From positions 21,902,981 to 21,966,980 of the forward strand of contig NC_045147.1 in NCBI RefSeq assembly GCF_008831285.2: DNA of 64,000 bases. The letters run 5' to 3'. Under the pieces are notes generated by a model, which saw nothing but the letters and a program-made list of their open reading frames with translations, did not search any database and was not told the DNA's origin. Every line of letters begins with the position of its first letter. Position 1 is the first letter of the stretch. The position numbers and the translations under genes were made by a program. The DNA comes from Nymphaea colorata (taxonomy: Eukaryota; Streptophyta; Magnoliopsida; Nymphaeales; Nymphaeaceae). Positions 36,488 through 47,973 of the stretch are shown here, one piece after another.

Positions 36488-37388
36488 GTAACCCTTATAT
36501 AAAAAGACGAAGACACTGCGCCTTAATCACATACTGGATGATGATCTATGCGTAATGCAAGTATGCTAAGGTGTTTGTAAAATGTACTCTCGTGCAAGTT
36601 GATCTACAAAAATGCTAATATTTTCACGGTTAATTATTTATAGTTCAAAAGTTACATCTAAGCCTCCTAACATAGTAAACCATAAAAACAATATAATTCA
36701 TCTACGCATTCAGACAATAGAATAATTCATCACCGGAGCCAATTTTTCCGGCGTCCAGTACACAGACTTGACAAAATTGATTAATAATATTCATTTATAA
36801 GTCTGAGCGGACCAGCTGTGCTTCTGTTGCGCGTGTCAGAACGCGGTACTTGCGTCGGGAACACGGCTGGTGTGGTGGCCCCGCTCTTAGTTACCGCCTC
36901 TTTGCTATTTAAAACAACCAGCAATTCCGCGGTACGCTGCGTACCGTTTGTTCCGTTCCATTCTACCAAAACCAAGATCGTGCCGTCTCCTATTGTTATA
37001 ATGAACTTAACAATAATACTAATCGTTTGTTATTTCGTAAACAATGAAGACAACAATAGCAAGTCACAGGCCAGAGTAGTCCTATTGATTTTTTATATCT
37101 TTTAGCCGGATGTAGAATGTTGTGAGATGACTAAAAATATATATTTGTCACTAAACAGATCCTAGATTGTAACTTGTAGATAGTATAACAATGGTTTATG
37201 ATTGATTTTTTAATTTTTAACCATCTAACAATACTCATTAGTAAATAATTTTATGTTAGAAGAGTTAAAAATCGTTTATTTTGTTTTATACTATTATAAA
37301 AGAATGTTTATTTTGGACATTGAACATGAAGTTACTGAACAAGAATCTATGGACTCACCTTTTATTCTTAGATAGAGAAATCAATTGC

Positions 37389-37444
<56 letters not shown>
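37389..37444. repeat. Compound (CT)n(AT)n microsatellite
   Basis: A CT run passes directly into an AT run, which abuts the left end of MITE-like copy 4. Confidence 0.95.
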
Positions 37445-37447
<3 letters not shown>

Positions 37448-37760
37448 GATATTTACATATTCAGATTTGAATGTAAACAAAAAAAATCTTATTCGAATCA
37501 GAAATCTGATTTTGTAATTTAGATCTGATTCTAATCCAGTTTTTACATTTATATCCAAATCTAAATCCAAATTTAAACTGAATATGGCAGATTTGCAAAA
37601 TGCAAAAGCATTAGATATAGAATATTTAATTAAATTAAATCTGATCAGATGAAATCCTAACCTGATCTAATTTCTTAATTTGTTTTTTTTTTTTTTCATG
37701 TTCAATTTTTTTCGGAATGGTTTAGTCAGATTCAAATAGAATATATTAACATCCTTAAAT
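37445..37760 (+). mobile_element. MITE-like GAATCTGA family, copy 4
   Basis: It shares GTTTTTACATTTATATCCAAATC, AATTTAAACTGAATATGGCAGATTTGCAAAATG and AAAGCATTAGATATAGAATATTTAATTAAATTAAATCTGA with the other copies in short blocks, and ends ATATATTAACATCC. The left end is lost in the adjacent AT microsatellite. Confidence 0.55.
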
Positions 37761-38179
37761 ATCTTTTCATGTTCATAGATCAAACCTGAGCTTGTATCGA
37801 ATACCGAAGAGAATATCCATTTTTAAGATTCGATCTGAATGTGGATCTTCATAGAGTAAGAGAATGAGCATCTGGATTGTTAAAACCCGGTAAGATCTTA
37901 TTGTGACCAACCCTAACGGCACGGTCCGCACACAACCCCAAAACTAGATCCATGGATTTCCAAATTCATGTATTCGAGATCCGACCCGGATTAGTTGCGT
38001 ACTTTCTCGGACCGTAGCAAACGTTTGGGTTGCTGGTTTCTTGGTGGGTAGCTGAACGAAATAGCACAAGCAACGGCTGGTCATCCGTAAATAAATAAAA
38101 CATTTTGGACTTCAACGATTTTTCTCCTTTGTCATTTGACAGGTAGCGGCTGAAATAAAAAACCGAAAAAATAAAACCT

Positions 38180-39434
38180 TCTCTCTCTCTCTCTCTCTCT
38201 GTTTATAACCTGTCATCTTCCCCTCCACTTGGGATCCCTCTCTCTCTCTTTTCTCTGATCTACCACTCTGAGAAGAGGTATTCTCGAAACTTCAAACTGT
38301 CGCTTCTTATTCTTCGAAGCTAAATTATCGCTTCTTATTCTTCTCGTTCTTCTCCTACTCGCTTCTACAGTCGGTCTAGACGGTTATCTCTCCGTCCCAT
38401 TCTCGTGTTGTGTTGGCGTGGTTGATTGTGTTGGAAATTGGGTCGAGTTCAGCTTTCCATGAAGTTCAAATTTTGAGCTTCTATGTGTTTGGCTGAGAAA
38501 TAGTTCGTGAAAATTTAAGTGGGCTCGTTCTTTTGCTTTTCCTGGAACGACGGTTCGAGGGAACAGTTTTTTGTTGATGCAAACTGCTGGGGGAGCCTTT
38601 GCAACGATTGAGCTTCATAATTTTCGTTATTACGTATCTTTCTTCATTCCTTTTTATTCATACTATCCAATTCTGCGCGCTTATTGATTCCTATTTGCTA
38701 TTTAGGTGGATCCGAGGTACAGGAGTACATCACCATATTTTTTATTTTTATCTTTTATTTTATCCCGTAAACGAGAAATGAATTGCTCTTGTGATGTGAT
38801 CCTAGCATGACAGACTTAGCGGCCTCCTACCATTACTTTTGAATTTTGTTCACTTTTTGCATGACTTCGCTTTCTTGCCTTTTTTTTCGCGTGATTTCTG
38901 GGTAAGGGTTACAGTCTTTGGTCCCACGATGCTTTGTTGATAGAAGGCTTGCTACGTCCCAAGTTGATGGCTTGGTATACAGTTTGAATTGGAATTTTTA
39001 TAACTTGCCATACAGTTTTACAATTATCCTTGTACTTTTATGTTTGTGGTTGTTTTCCGGTGAATTTCTACGGTTTCTGTCAATAACGTGTTATGGAAGA
39101 GTGGTTAACCTTTTAGAGGTGTGTGCGAGTTTATTGGTGTCAATGAATTTGTAAGCATTTTGACTGACATAGGTTTGGTTTTTCTGTGTTTTCACAGGCT
39201 GCATTTTAGAAGTCTCCGCTGGTTGTGTTATTCTGAATCTCTGATGGAGACATATAGATGTGGATGCTAATTTGGTGTGCAGTTCTTGTGGAGATGGGCT
39301 GTTTGGAAACTTGGTTTAACCATTGAAATGGACTTGGTTCCAGGAGATCAGTGGCCAAAGACGGACTGGGTTGGCTTTGTCAAGCGTTTGTGACTTCTGT
39401 TTAGGCGCTGATTGTTTATGCTATTACTCTTAAA
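38180..39434 (+). promoter_or_regulatory. NHX leader with a probable 5'-UTR intron and four uORFs
   Basis: A CT-rich tract at about 38180-38252 is a likely initiation region. A GT-AG intron at about 38278-39197 is plausible (AAGAG|GTATTC ... TTCACAG|GCTGC). The remaining leader carries uORFs at 39244-39270 (8 codons plus stop), 39258-39326 (22 aa), 39328-39393 (21 aa) and 39418-39438 (MLLLLK). The stop of the last overlaps the main start as ATGA. The intron and start site are inferred from sequence only. Confidence 0.5.
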
Positions 39435-42400
39435 ATGAACACAACAATGGCTACTATGGGCACCATTCATTCTGTTTTGGCGAAGATAGGGCTTGTAAGC
39501 GCGTCTGATCATGCCTCCGTTGTTTCGATCAACATCTTTGTTACCCTACTTTGTGCCTGCATTGTCATTGGCCACCTGCTCGAAGAGAATAGATGGATGA
39601 ATGAATCAATTACCGCCCTTGCTATTGTGAGTATCAACAACGTATTGGTCACTTAAAATGTTCTCGTCTGAGAAAATGCATCGTTGACAGGGTTTTTGTG
39701 CCAGGGGTTGTGTACTGGAATTATTATTCTGCTGACCACCAAAGGAAGAAGCTCGCATATTCTGGTCTTCAGTGAGGATCTTTTCTTTATTTATCTTCTT
39801 CCGCCAATCATATTCAATGCAGGGTACAATCTCACTTTCCTAGTCTCAGTGATGACTTTCCTTCTAAGCTGGATGGGGTGCTCTATACATAAGTGACAGT
39901 TTGTTTGCTGTTATATTTCTGTGCATCTGTAGGATACAGACGCATGAGTGTAATAGTTAGTGTTTATATATTGTAAGTTACCCAATAAAGGGTTGGGTTC
40001 GTTGAGGAATAGAATATTGCCTTTTGAACAGGAATCTTCAAATAAGGCTATGTCATCAAAAAAGGTAAAAATTGCCTTCTCAAGAGGAATCATGAAAATA
40101 AAGTAGAATGTGGCTAATAAAAGAGAAAAAAAATATGAAATTAAAAACTTGGGTGCTTGACTGTGTCCATGAAATTGTCATGAGGTGTGTTTCTTAATTG
40201 CATGTTGTGAGCAGATCGTGGCACATGACAGCTTATGTATACAACATGTCAGTTCACAGACGTTGGCAACATCTTCAATTCAGGTTAACTGCTAGATGCA
40301 TCTCATTCTGATACAAGGGTTTCTATTTGGAATACAACTAAATAAGTTCCCGATTTACATAGGAGTATAGGACCTTGTATGGACACTCCTCGTATTGCTG
40401 ATGACTATGAACTCCAAGCTCTCTAAAGGCACAGACCTATACAAATATTTAGAATCAGTAGGATCTGTCATCCAAATACATTTGGGTGGTTCAGGGATGA
40501 TGTACACTTATTTTGATGTCTTGTGGAATTACCATGTAAATGTCAAGTTATTGGTATTGTTATTTGTAGTCTTAGTTTTCCTTCAGCAACCACAAGTGGA
40601 ATAAAGTTTGCTGATGTCAGCATTGTCTTCCATAAGGAATGACTTTGCCAGAATCTTAAGTATTCATCTTCTGGTTTGGTAGCAATTGTGTTTGAATTAA
40701 AAATTTTGCATGTAATGGTCACTGATGCAAGTTAAATAGGCAACATCTTTATCATGCATGTGACAGTTCTGGTGAACTTTCTAAAGATAGTTGGATGCTT
40801 TTATATTTCTCATTGTCATCTGTGCAATTTCATATTTCCTGATTTATGCTCTGGAAATTTTTATTTCAGGTTTCAGGTTAAAAAGAAGCAATTTTTTCGT
40901 AACTTCATGACCATTATACTCTTTGGCGCATTTGGGACATTGATATCTTTTGCCGTTATCTCTGTTGGTAAGGCTTAACAGAATTTGAAATTAAAATATG
41001 TTGAACCTCTTCTTTTTGAAAATGGTGGATGCATGTCAGGACGAGCTTTAATTCAGAAGTGTGCTCATGCGATCAAGCTCTCTATATTAAGTAGGAGGAC
41101 ATGTTAATCTACTTGTTTTTGAGAAATGAAAGTTTTTGGTGTGAGAATATATTTTAAGGATATATCGTAGACAAGAGGTTGTTTGTATGCTCCTTCCTTG
41201 CCCCCCACCCCTTTCTGTCTGTCTGTTTCTTTCTCTGAGCTTTTCTGTTTCCTATTCCAGGGGCACTACTGTTGTTCAGGAAGTATGATATCGCTCTCTT
41301 GGATATTGGAGACTACCTTGGTATTATCTCTTCTTCTCTTTCTCTGTTGAAGTCATGCATGTGCAGCCATGCTTATAAATCCAGAGAAATTTTATATAGC
41401 CATTAAATATAATGTTGTTGGGTCAATCTTTGCAGCAACTGGAGCAATCTTTTCTGCAACAGATTCTGTTTGCACTTTGCAGGTCGGTTTGATATATAGG
41501 AAAATATTTCATGCTTTTCATGTAATTATACTTGGGTGAAACTATCTAAAAGAAAAATTATTTTGTGACAGGTCCTTAACCAGGATGAGACTCCTTTACT
41601 GTATAGCCTGGTTTTTGGTGAAGGTGTGGTGAATGATGCCACTTCAGTTGTGCTGTTTAATGCCATCCAGAGCTTTGACCTTAATCACATCAATTCTACC
41701 ACTGCTTGGCAGTTGATGCTGAACTTCCTTTATTTGTTCGTGACGAGCACTCTCCTTGGAGTAGTTGTAAGTTCTGCATGGCTCTTGAGCACAAACGTGG
41801 CCTATCTTTTTCATGTATTCTCTTTTATTTGTTTCTTATTAGATTCCATTTTCTTTTCCTTACTTTTTGCAGGCAGGGCTTCTAAGTGCATATATAATAA
41901 AAAAGTTATATTTCGGAAGGTGAGTAGCTTAAGGTCATGGTCCTGGCATATAAATGTCCATGTTGTTGGTCTCTATTGGTGCTTATGGTGTGAATGAAGT
42001 ATCATGTAATGGACAGTATGCTGCCATGGATTCAATTTAGGTTTTAGTTATTGCTTGTTTTGCAGTTTTGCATAAAAACATGTACATGGTAACACGAGCA
42101 TACCTTTTGGAAGACAATTCGGATTCCAGGTGATTCATGCAAGGTGCATGGCTGTTTTCGGGGGGAGACTTTATCCTAGTTAGTGTAGTTGTTTCCTTCC
42201 GGAGAACTGATGCTGGGGGTTTGCCCCGGAATTTATTTCCTTGTAATGGACTGTTTCAAGTATATATTTTTTTCCCCCATGATAAGAGATCCTGGTGCCC
42301 CTTGTTCCTTCTATCATACCAGTTTCTTGCAGTAGATCAAGATTGGAATTAGTTCTTGGTTTTTGTTTCTATTCTCTCTTTTTTTTAATTCTTAGGGTAG

Positions 42401-45400
42401 ATAATGGTGTTTACTTTCTTTTCTAATGTAAATCTGATGCTAGAGTTGCTATTTTATTTTCAGGCATTCCACAGATCGTGAAGTTGCATTAATGATACTG
42501 ATGGCGTATCTGTCATATATACTAGCTGAAGTATGGTTCTTAATTCTTGTTAAATTCTCTAAGTATCCTTATTTACATGTTTCTTTTTTTTTTTGTGGAT
42601 TCTTTGCTTGTGTTAAGAGGCTTTTATTCAATATCATGTTTTGGTCTTGACCTTTGTTTTTTGTGCAGTTTTTTAATCTAAGCGCCATTCTCACTGTTTT
42701 CTTTTGTGGAATTGTGATGTCTCATTATACTTGGCATAACGTAACAGAGGCTTCACGAGTTACCACCAAGTAGGTCAAGGAATCTCTGGCTAAAAGCAGT
42801 GGATATGTTTATCCGTTCATTGTTTTCAACTTTTCATTGTTGTGTGATTCGAAAATAGCTGTCCTTGCACTTTGGATGTATATTTGCTGACACGGCTAAG
42901 AATTGAAGTATCTTTTCTTATTTATGTCCATTGTAGGCATGCATTTGCGACAATGTCCTTCATTGCTGAGACATTTATCTTCCTATATGTTGGTATGGAT
43001 GCATTGGACATTGAAAAGTGGAAACTTGTTAAGAGCAGGTACCTTTTGTGTTCAACAATTACAAGTGATAGTGAGATCCATTTTAATGATTTCTTCAAGG
43101 AAAGAAAATGTTGTCAATATTTGCAGTGATTTCGTGCACATTACTGGAGTATGCGGGGCTTTCTTTAGTGGTGTTCCACTGTCCCCATAATTAGTTGCTC
43201 AATTCTCTTCATGTCACTACTCGTTATGCTTCACTCTCTTCATCTAAGAGAATCTTATTAGTGTGTCCATATGCACGGCTAGAAAGAATTAGTTTAGATG
43301 TGCTTTAGCGGTCCAAAGCCTAAATTCTCTTTGTGCATTAACTCTTTAAATAATTTCTGTTCCGACACTTTCCTCTGATTTTCTTTCTTTTCAAGAGTAT
43401 TTTCTTATAAAACTTATGTGACCAAAAGATTGTCAAATTCAGTTATAGTTTTTTTATGACAGGAAAAACTGGTTGCATACACATTCATAAATTCATTGGT
43501 TGTATATGGATAGGCCTGGATAGAAATTTCTGGTACATGCTTGGCCCAATTTTTGAACCCACTTCAGACCTGATTCCTGGATTTATCACATTCTGATCAT
43601 TAGTGGAAATATAATTACCATTAGCCAAAATAAAATAAAATTTGATTTTAACACAACTAACTTTAGATAGATTCCTTGTCTCTTTCTCTACTGAAATTCG
43701 ATCATGATATAGCTTATATGGAAGATAACTTACCATTAAACATTTTCTATTTTTATATAACTGAGCCCTTTATGGTCTAATTGTGGGCAGCTTAGAGTAA
43801 AATCAACATATTTTAATCAAATGAATTTGTGTCTGAACCCGTTAACGGGTATAGCCAAACTGATACACTCTATGGCCGGTTTAAAGTATGCATATGTTGA
43901 ATGGGGTTGTCTTTTGTGGCCCTTTATGGTCTAATTGTGGGCAGCTTAGAGTAAAATCAACATATTTGTAATCAAATGAATTTGTGTCTGAACCCGTTAA
44001 CGGGTATAGCCAAACTGATACACTCTATGGCCGGTTTAAAGTATGCATATGTTGAATGGGGTTGTCTTTTGTGGATGACTTATTGATGCCTTCTGTTTTG
44101 TTTTCTTACATATTTCTGATTTATGCACTAAGCAATATTAAGTCTTCCAGTCCAGGAAAGTCAGTCGGCCTCAGTTCAATGCTGCTAGGATTGGTTATGT
44201 TGGGCAGAGCTGCTTTTGTGTTTCCATTATCATTCTTGAACAATTTAACCAAAAAAACACCAAGTGAAAAGATCAACTTCAAGCAGCAAGTGAGTTTATA
44301 TTTTCTGATTTCTGCTTAAGCATAGAGACTATAGGAAGGATGGTCAAGGCAATCTTGGTATTCTGTTCCACAGGTTACAATTTGGTGGGCTGGTCTAATG
44401 CGTGGAGCAGTCTCCATGGCACTTGCTTATAATCAGGTAAGCTTCTGACATTAAAATTAGAATGGTTTCTGGAAAAATATTGGGGCATCATTAATTTTAA
44501 ACCCAGTGATTCAGATAACATAGTATTTTTCTTATCTTTATTTGGACCTCTCAGAGGTAAGAAAACAAGTGCTTTTAGGCAGAGCATATTCTGGGATTAA
44601 GATGATAGAAGCTAGGGACTTAGCATTACCTAGGACATGCTTCCAACTTTATGTCTGCAGAAACTTCATTTTTCAATGTGTAATTATCGCTCCTTATCAA
44701 AGTTTGACCAAAATATTTTCAAAATGATAGGCCACAAAGATGCATTTTCTACCCCTGGTGAATTTGCTAAAGGTTTGTGGAGTTAGTATATTCCGTATTT
44801 ACTTTTCAAAGGTTTGTGCCAGGCAGGCTAGACCATTTCCCCCCCTATTTGCTGCTCACTTCCAAGGACATGCTGTATTCCTTGAAGACATGGAATTATT
44901 GCTCCTAACATGAGACCCCAGGCTGGCACAGTCCATTTTATTGAATTGTAACCTGAAGAAGTGTAGATTCTGCAGACGTAGCACTGTTCTGGGATACCAT
45001 GAAACTTTTGGTCTCTTACTGTAAAAAAGAAAAAAGAAAAAAAAAAAAAGAAATTGCTTTCATCATTGACACATGTTTCCATCATATATTGTGATTCTGA
45101 TTTACCCCGTGTGCTGTTAGTCTCATTTTCTCTTCACATATGTTTGCAGTTCACCCGATCTGGCCATACTCAGTTGCATGGAAATGCAATTATGATCACT
45201 TGTACCATAACAGTAGTCCTTTTCAGCACAGTGGTGAGTAGGTGCTTGATTTTGCTGTCATTTGTTTCTGGGATAAATTGTGGTAATAATTTTGACTTCA
45301 TCTTTTAGTTCAAATCAACAATTAAAGCTGTCACTGGATACCAATACTAACTAAATAAAGGAAAAAAGCGATTTCTGAGAATCTTTTTTTCCGTTGGCTG

Positions 45401-46250
45401 GTTCTCTTTGACATGTTTTCGCATTCCCCTAAGAACATAGTTAGATCAAGATGCATTCTTTACACTTTGTGGAAACAGGGCCATCGTTTGCGTGGCACCT
45501 CTTGATTCCTTATAATGACATCTGTGCCATATTGATGCTTTCTCCTTCTCAGAAAGAGTACTTCAGATACGGATTTTGGGAAACATACATAAGCAGAATC
45601 ACAAACAGCGTCATTGGGTAGACTAACACGTGCTAATTCTGCATCAGAAAAGGAATATACAGTCATGCCCTAGAGTTCATGGAAACACGGTTGAGTGCAT
45701 AAAGCAATAATGCATACATGCAGTCCACTTCTGTATTCTGGAAAAAGTGCATGTCTTTGTCTGTGATAGCAACTTCCTGCAAGCATCTTTTTTTGTTCCC
45801 ATTAGGAAAGCAAGGCAATTCTGCTTTGTCATTTGCGTGACGCTTGATTTTAGGATTTATGGTTGCTCCTCCTTTTTCATTGCAAATCTAATTAACTGGC
45901 ATCCTCTGTTTTAGGTATTTGGCCTCTTGACAAAGCCATTGATTAGGCTTTTGCTACCCCAAAGTTCAAGAACAATGAATGGTATACCTTCGGAGCCATC
46001 AAGTCCAAAATCATTCCTTATTCCATTCCTTGAAGACAATCCCAGTTCTGAAGCAAGTCCGCTGAGTCTTAGGAGGCCAACCAGCCTACGCTTGCTTTTG
46101 ACGAAGCCAACACATACTGTGCACTACTACTGGCGTAAATTTGATGATGCTTATATGCGTCCTATGTTTGGAGGACGTGGCTTTGCGCCATTCGTACCTG
46201 GCTCTCCAACAGAAGAGAGCAGCAATCACCATAATAATTTTTTCCACTGA
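39435..46250 (+). CDS. NHX: Class I vacuolar Na+(K+)/H+ antiporter, 549 aa, 14 coding exons
   Basis: Exons: 39435-39626, 39705-39823, 40870-40967, 41261-41320, 41436-41482, 41572-41766, 41873-41919, 42464-42530, 42669-42769, 42937-43038, 44151-44289, 44374-44436, 45150-45233, 45915-46250; all GT-AG, joined frame 1650 nt. The protein exchanges cytosolic Na+ or K+ for vacuolar H+, driven by the vacuolar proton pumps, and acts in salt tolerance, K+ and pH balance. The amiloride-binding LFFIYLLPPI is at 90-99. ATDSVCTLQ with D166 and FGEGVVNDATS with N193/D194 form the transport core. HSTDREVALM, SHYTWHNVTE, FLYVGMDALDIEKW and LMRGAVSMALAYNQ follow. The tail holds HYYWRKFDDAYMRP and ends in GFAPFVPGSPTE plus a short extra end. 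The start matches plant NHX1-4 beginnings. Length fits the family (about 535-555). Which paralogue it is cannot be told. Confidence 0.97.
43766..44074 (+). repeat. Near-perfect 154-bp tandem duplication in NHX intron 10
   Basis: The unit 43766-43919 is repeated at 43920-44074 with one visible difference, an inserted G (CATATTTTAATC against CATATTTGTAATC). Each unit contains the palindrome CCCGTTAACGGG. The second copy ends 76 bases before exon 11. Intron 10 is thus long (43039-44150). Confidence 0.97.
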
Positions 46251-47973
46251 GGAAAGTGTAGATGTCCACATATTTTTGTTGTTGGGTGCCTTGGCGTGTT
46301 GTTGGTGTGTGATGGGCTCCGTTGATATGGTATCAGCGAGGAGCTATAAGTTTTGGTCGTCAGAACCAGTTAATTTATTTTTTTTCTATAGCTCTCTGTA
46401 AAAATGCCTGTATGGTACATGTATATTTCTTTCACTTTTTTTTCTTTTTCATATTTTGAAATATCGAATGAGGTGGCGCTTCCAGAAGTTGTGTAGAGAG
46501 CAGTATGTAGTTTGTAAAATCATGGTGAGTGCATCTGCACTTTTGAACATTGCAATCTATTTCTAAGCATGTATATTTGTTTCCCGTGCACAGACCTTGC
46601 TGTGGGCTCTATTTCAGTTTGGTTCATTTGATACTCGTAAGCTGCTTGTAGCTATAGTTAGTGTTTTCTACTTGCAGTGTCGACCGTTCACAGTGGACTG
46701 TAAATTTCCCTAGCAGCGTCAATTTATTCGTCGTCGAAACCAGAGGACAATCTCATCTGCGTCCTTTGTTTGTGTTAATATCTGTTTACTTTGTGGGGAT
46801 GTTGCAAACCTTTGTCGTTCTTCTATGTCTTGTATCCCGTTGATAGCTCAAAAGGACCATAGGAGTGTCTAGCACCATAGCATCTCTCTGTAGTTTATTG
46901 GCCTCCGTCATTCGTCCTATCTACTACCTCTATGACATAGAATTTGGGTTTGCTTGCAAATCCTTTCATTTGATTGTAAAGAGACACCTTATTTTTATTA
47001 TTGATGGTTGTACAAGTCTTTCTTCGAGAAACTGATGTGGGAAAGATTTTGCTTCCTTCGTCAAAATATAAGTGCATTTTGACTTCATTCAACCGAAGGC
47101 TTGCCAAAAGAGTTTTATTTTCTATTTTTGGGAAAAAACGGAAACTTGTCCTTTTTCTTTAACCCTAAGCTATAGTAAAACTTTTAAGATGAGCAAAATT
47201 ATGTTCTCAATACAATTCTTTTGCCAGCAGTTGGGTTTTTCTTGCACGCTAGAAATGCTTACCATATATTAGCATGTTTCCAAGACTAAGGCAAATCTAC
47301 CCAATATTTTAAATGGTTTTTGTAGTTGTAGGGCCCAACTTTCTCGTATCAAACCTGAATGCATACCATGGCCGATCAAGATCGGATCCAGGTGCCGTTT
47401 CTTCAAATATCATTCCAAGATAGGGCCTTGGGATCGATGGTCTCTGTCCAGATCGGCTTACCTTCAAAGTTACAATCTGAGCATTTTGGTGTAGGCTTAC
47501 TTCTCATAGAACAACCAACTTTTCAAACACAAGACGAGTTGCAAGGCAAAGGTACAACTCGTCCGAGCCAATCTTCCAGGTAATGAAGTTGATCTTAGGA
47601 CATGAGAAGGCGCATGATTCATGCCACTAAGAATAGAGAGTAACTATGTTTGCAATCAAGAGGAGAAATGTTAAGATTTGAAATCCAATCCCAACTCTCT
47701 AAAAGCTTTTCCTCTTTAATTATTCAAACAACAGATATTCTGCTTTCTTCCTTTTCATTTTCTCCCACAAACATCCTCAGATAGACAGCAGAAAAAATCA
47801 CCCATTATATATGTAGGTATGTACAAATGAATTATAGGCGCAGCAGTATTTACCACCAAAACGCACTTTTGTTTTAGTCCTGAACATTCACCAAAATGGC
47901 AAAACTCCACCAAAAATGTTCTGTTGTCGCCTTGGCTGAATAATGCTGATATATTGGCAGAGTGGCGTGGGCG
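46251..47973. other. Convergent 3' ends of NHX and VAP27
   Basis: NHX (plus) and VAP27 (minus) end tail to tail, 1.7 kb apart. The first part should be the NHX 3' UTR. An open frame at 47359-47583 resembles no protein family I know. No other gene is visible. Confidence 0.5.

Larger units (their letters stand above)
28480..38180. other. Repeat-rich spacer between two divergent genes
   Basis: Nearly 10 kb between the zinc-finger gene (minus) and the NHX gene (plus) hold no recognisable coding exon. The identifiable content is four copies of a MITE-like family, a GAGCTCGAG palindrome block, a SINE with target-site duplication and a partial relative, one GGGGCGGAGC-type repeat, a 46-bp tandem duplication and long (AT)n arrays. 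The rest is AT-rich and featureless, apart from a GC-rich island at about 36785-36975. Confidence 0.6.

Noticed and set aside
39705..39896. NHX-like frame continuing past exon 2 into YNLTFLVSVM and a stop
   Set aside because: The extension is intron 2. The family sequence resumes at 40870 in the right phase, so the gene is not truncated.
47359..47583. 74-codon forward frame downstream of NHX
   Set aside because: No recognisable family, no splice partners, and it overlaps the likely 3' flank of NHX.
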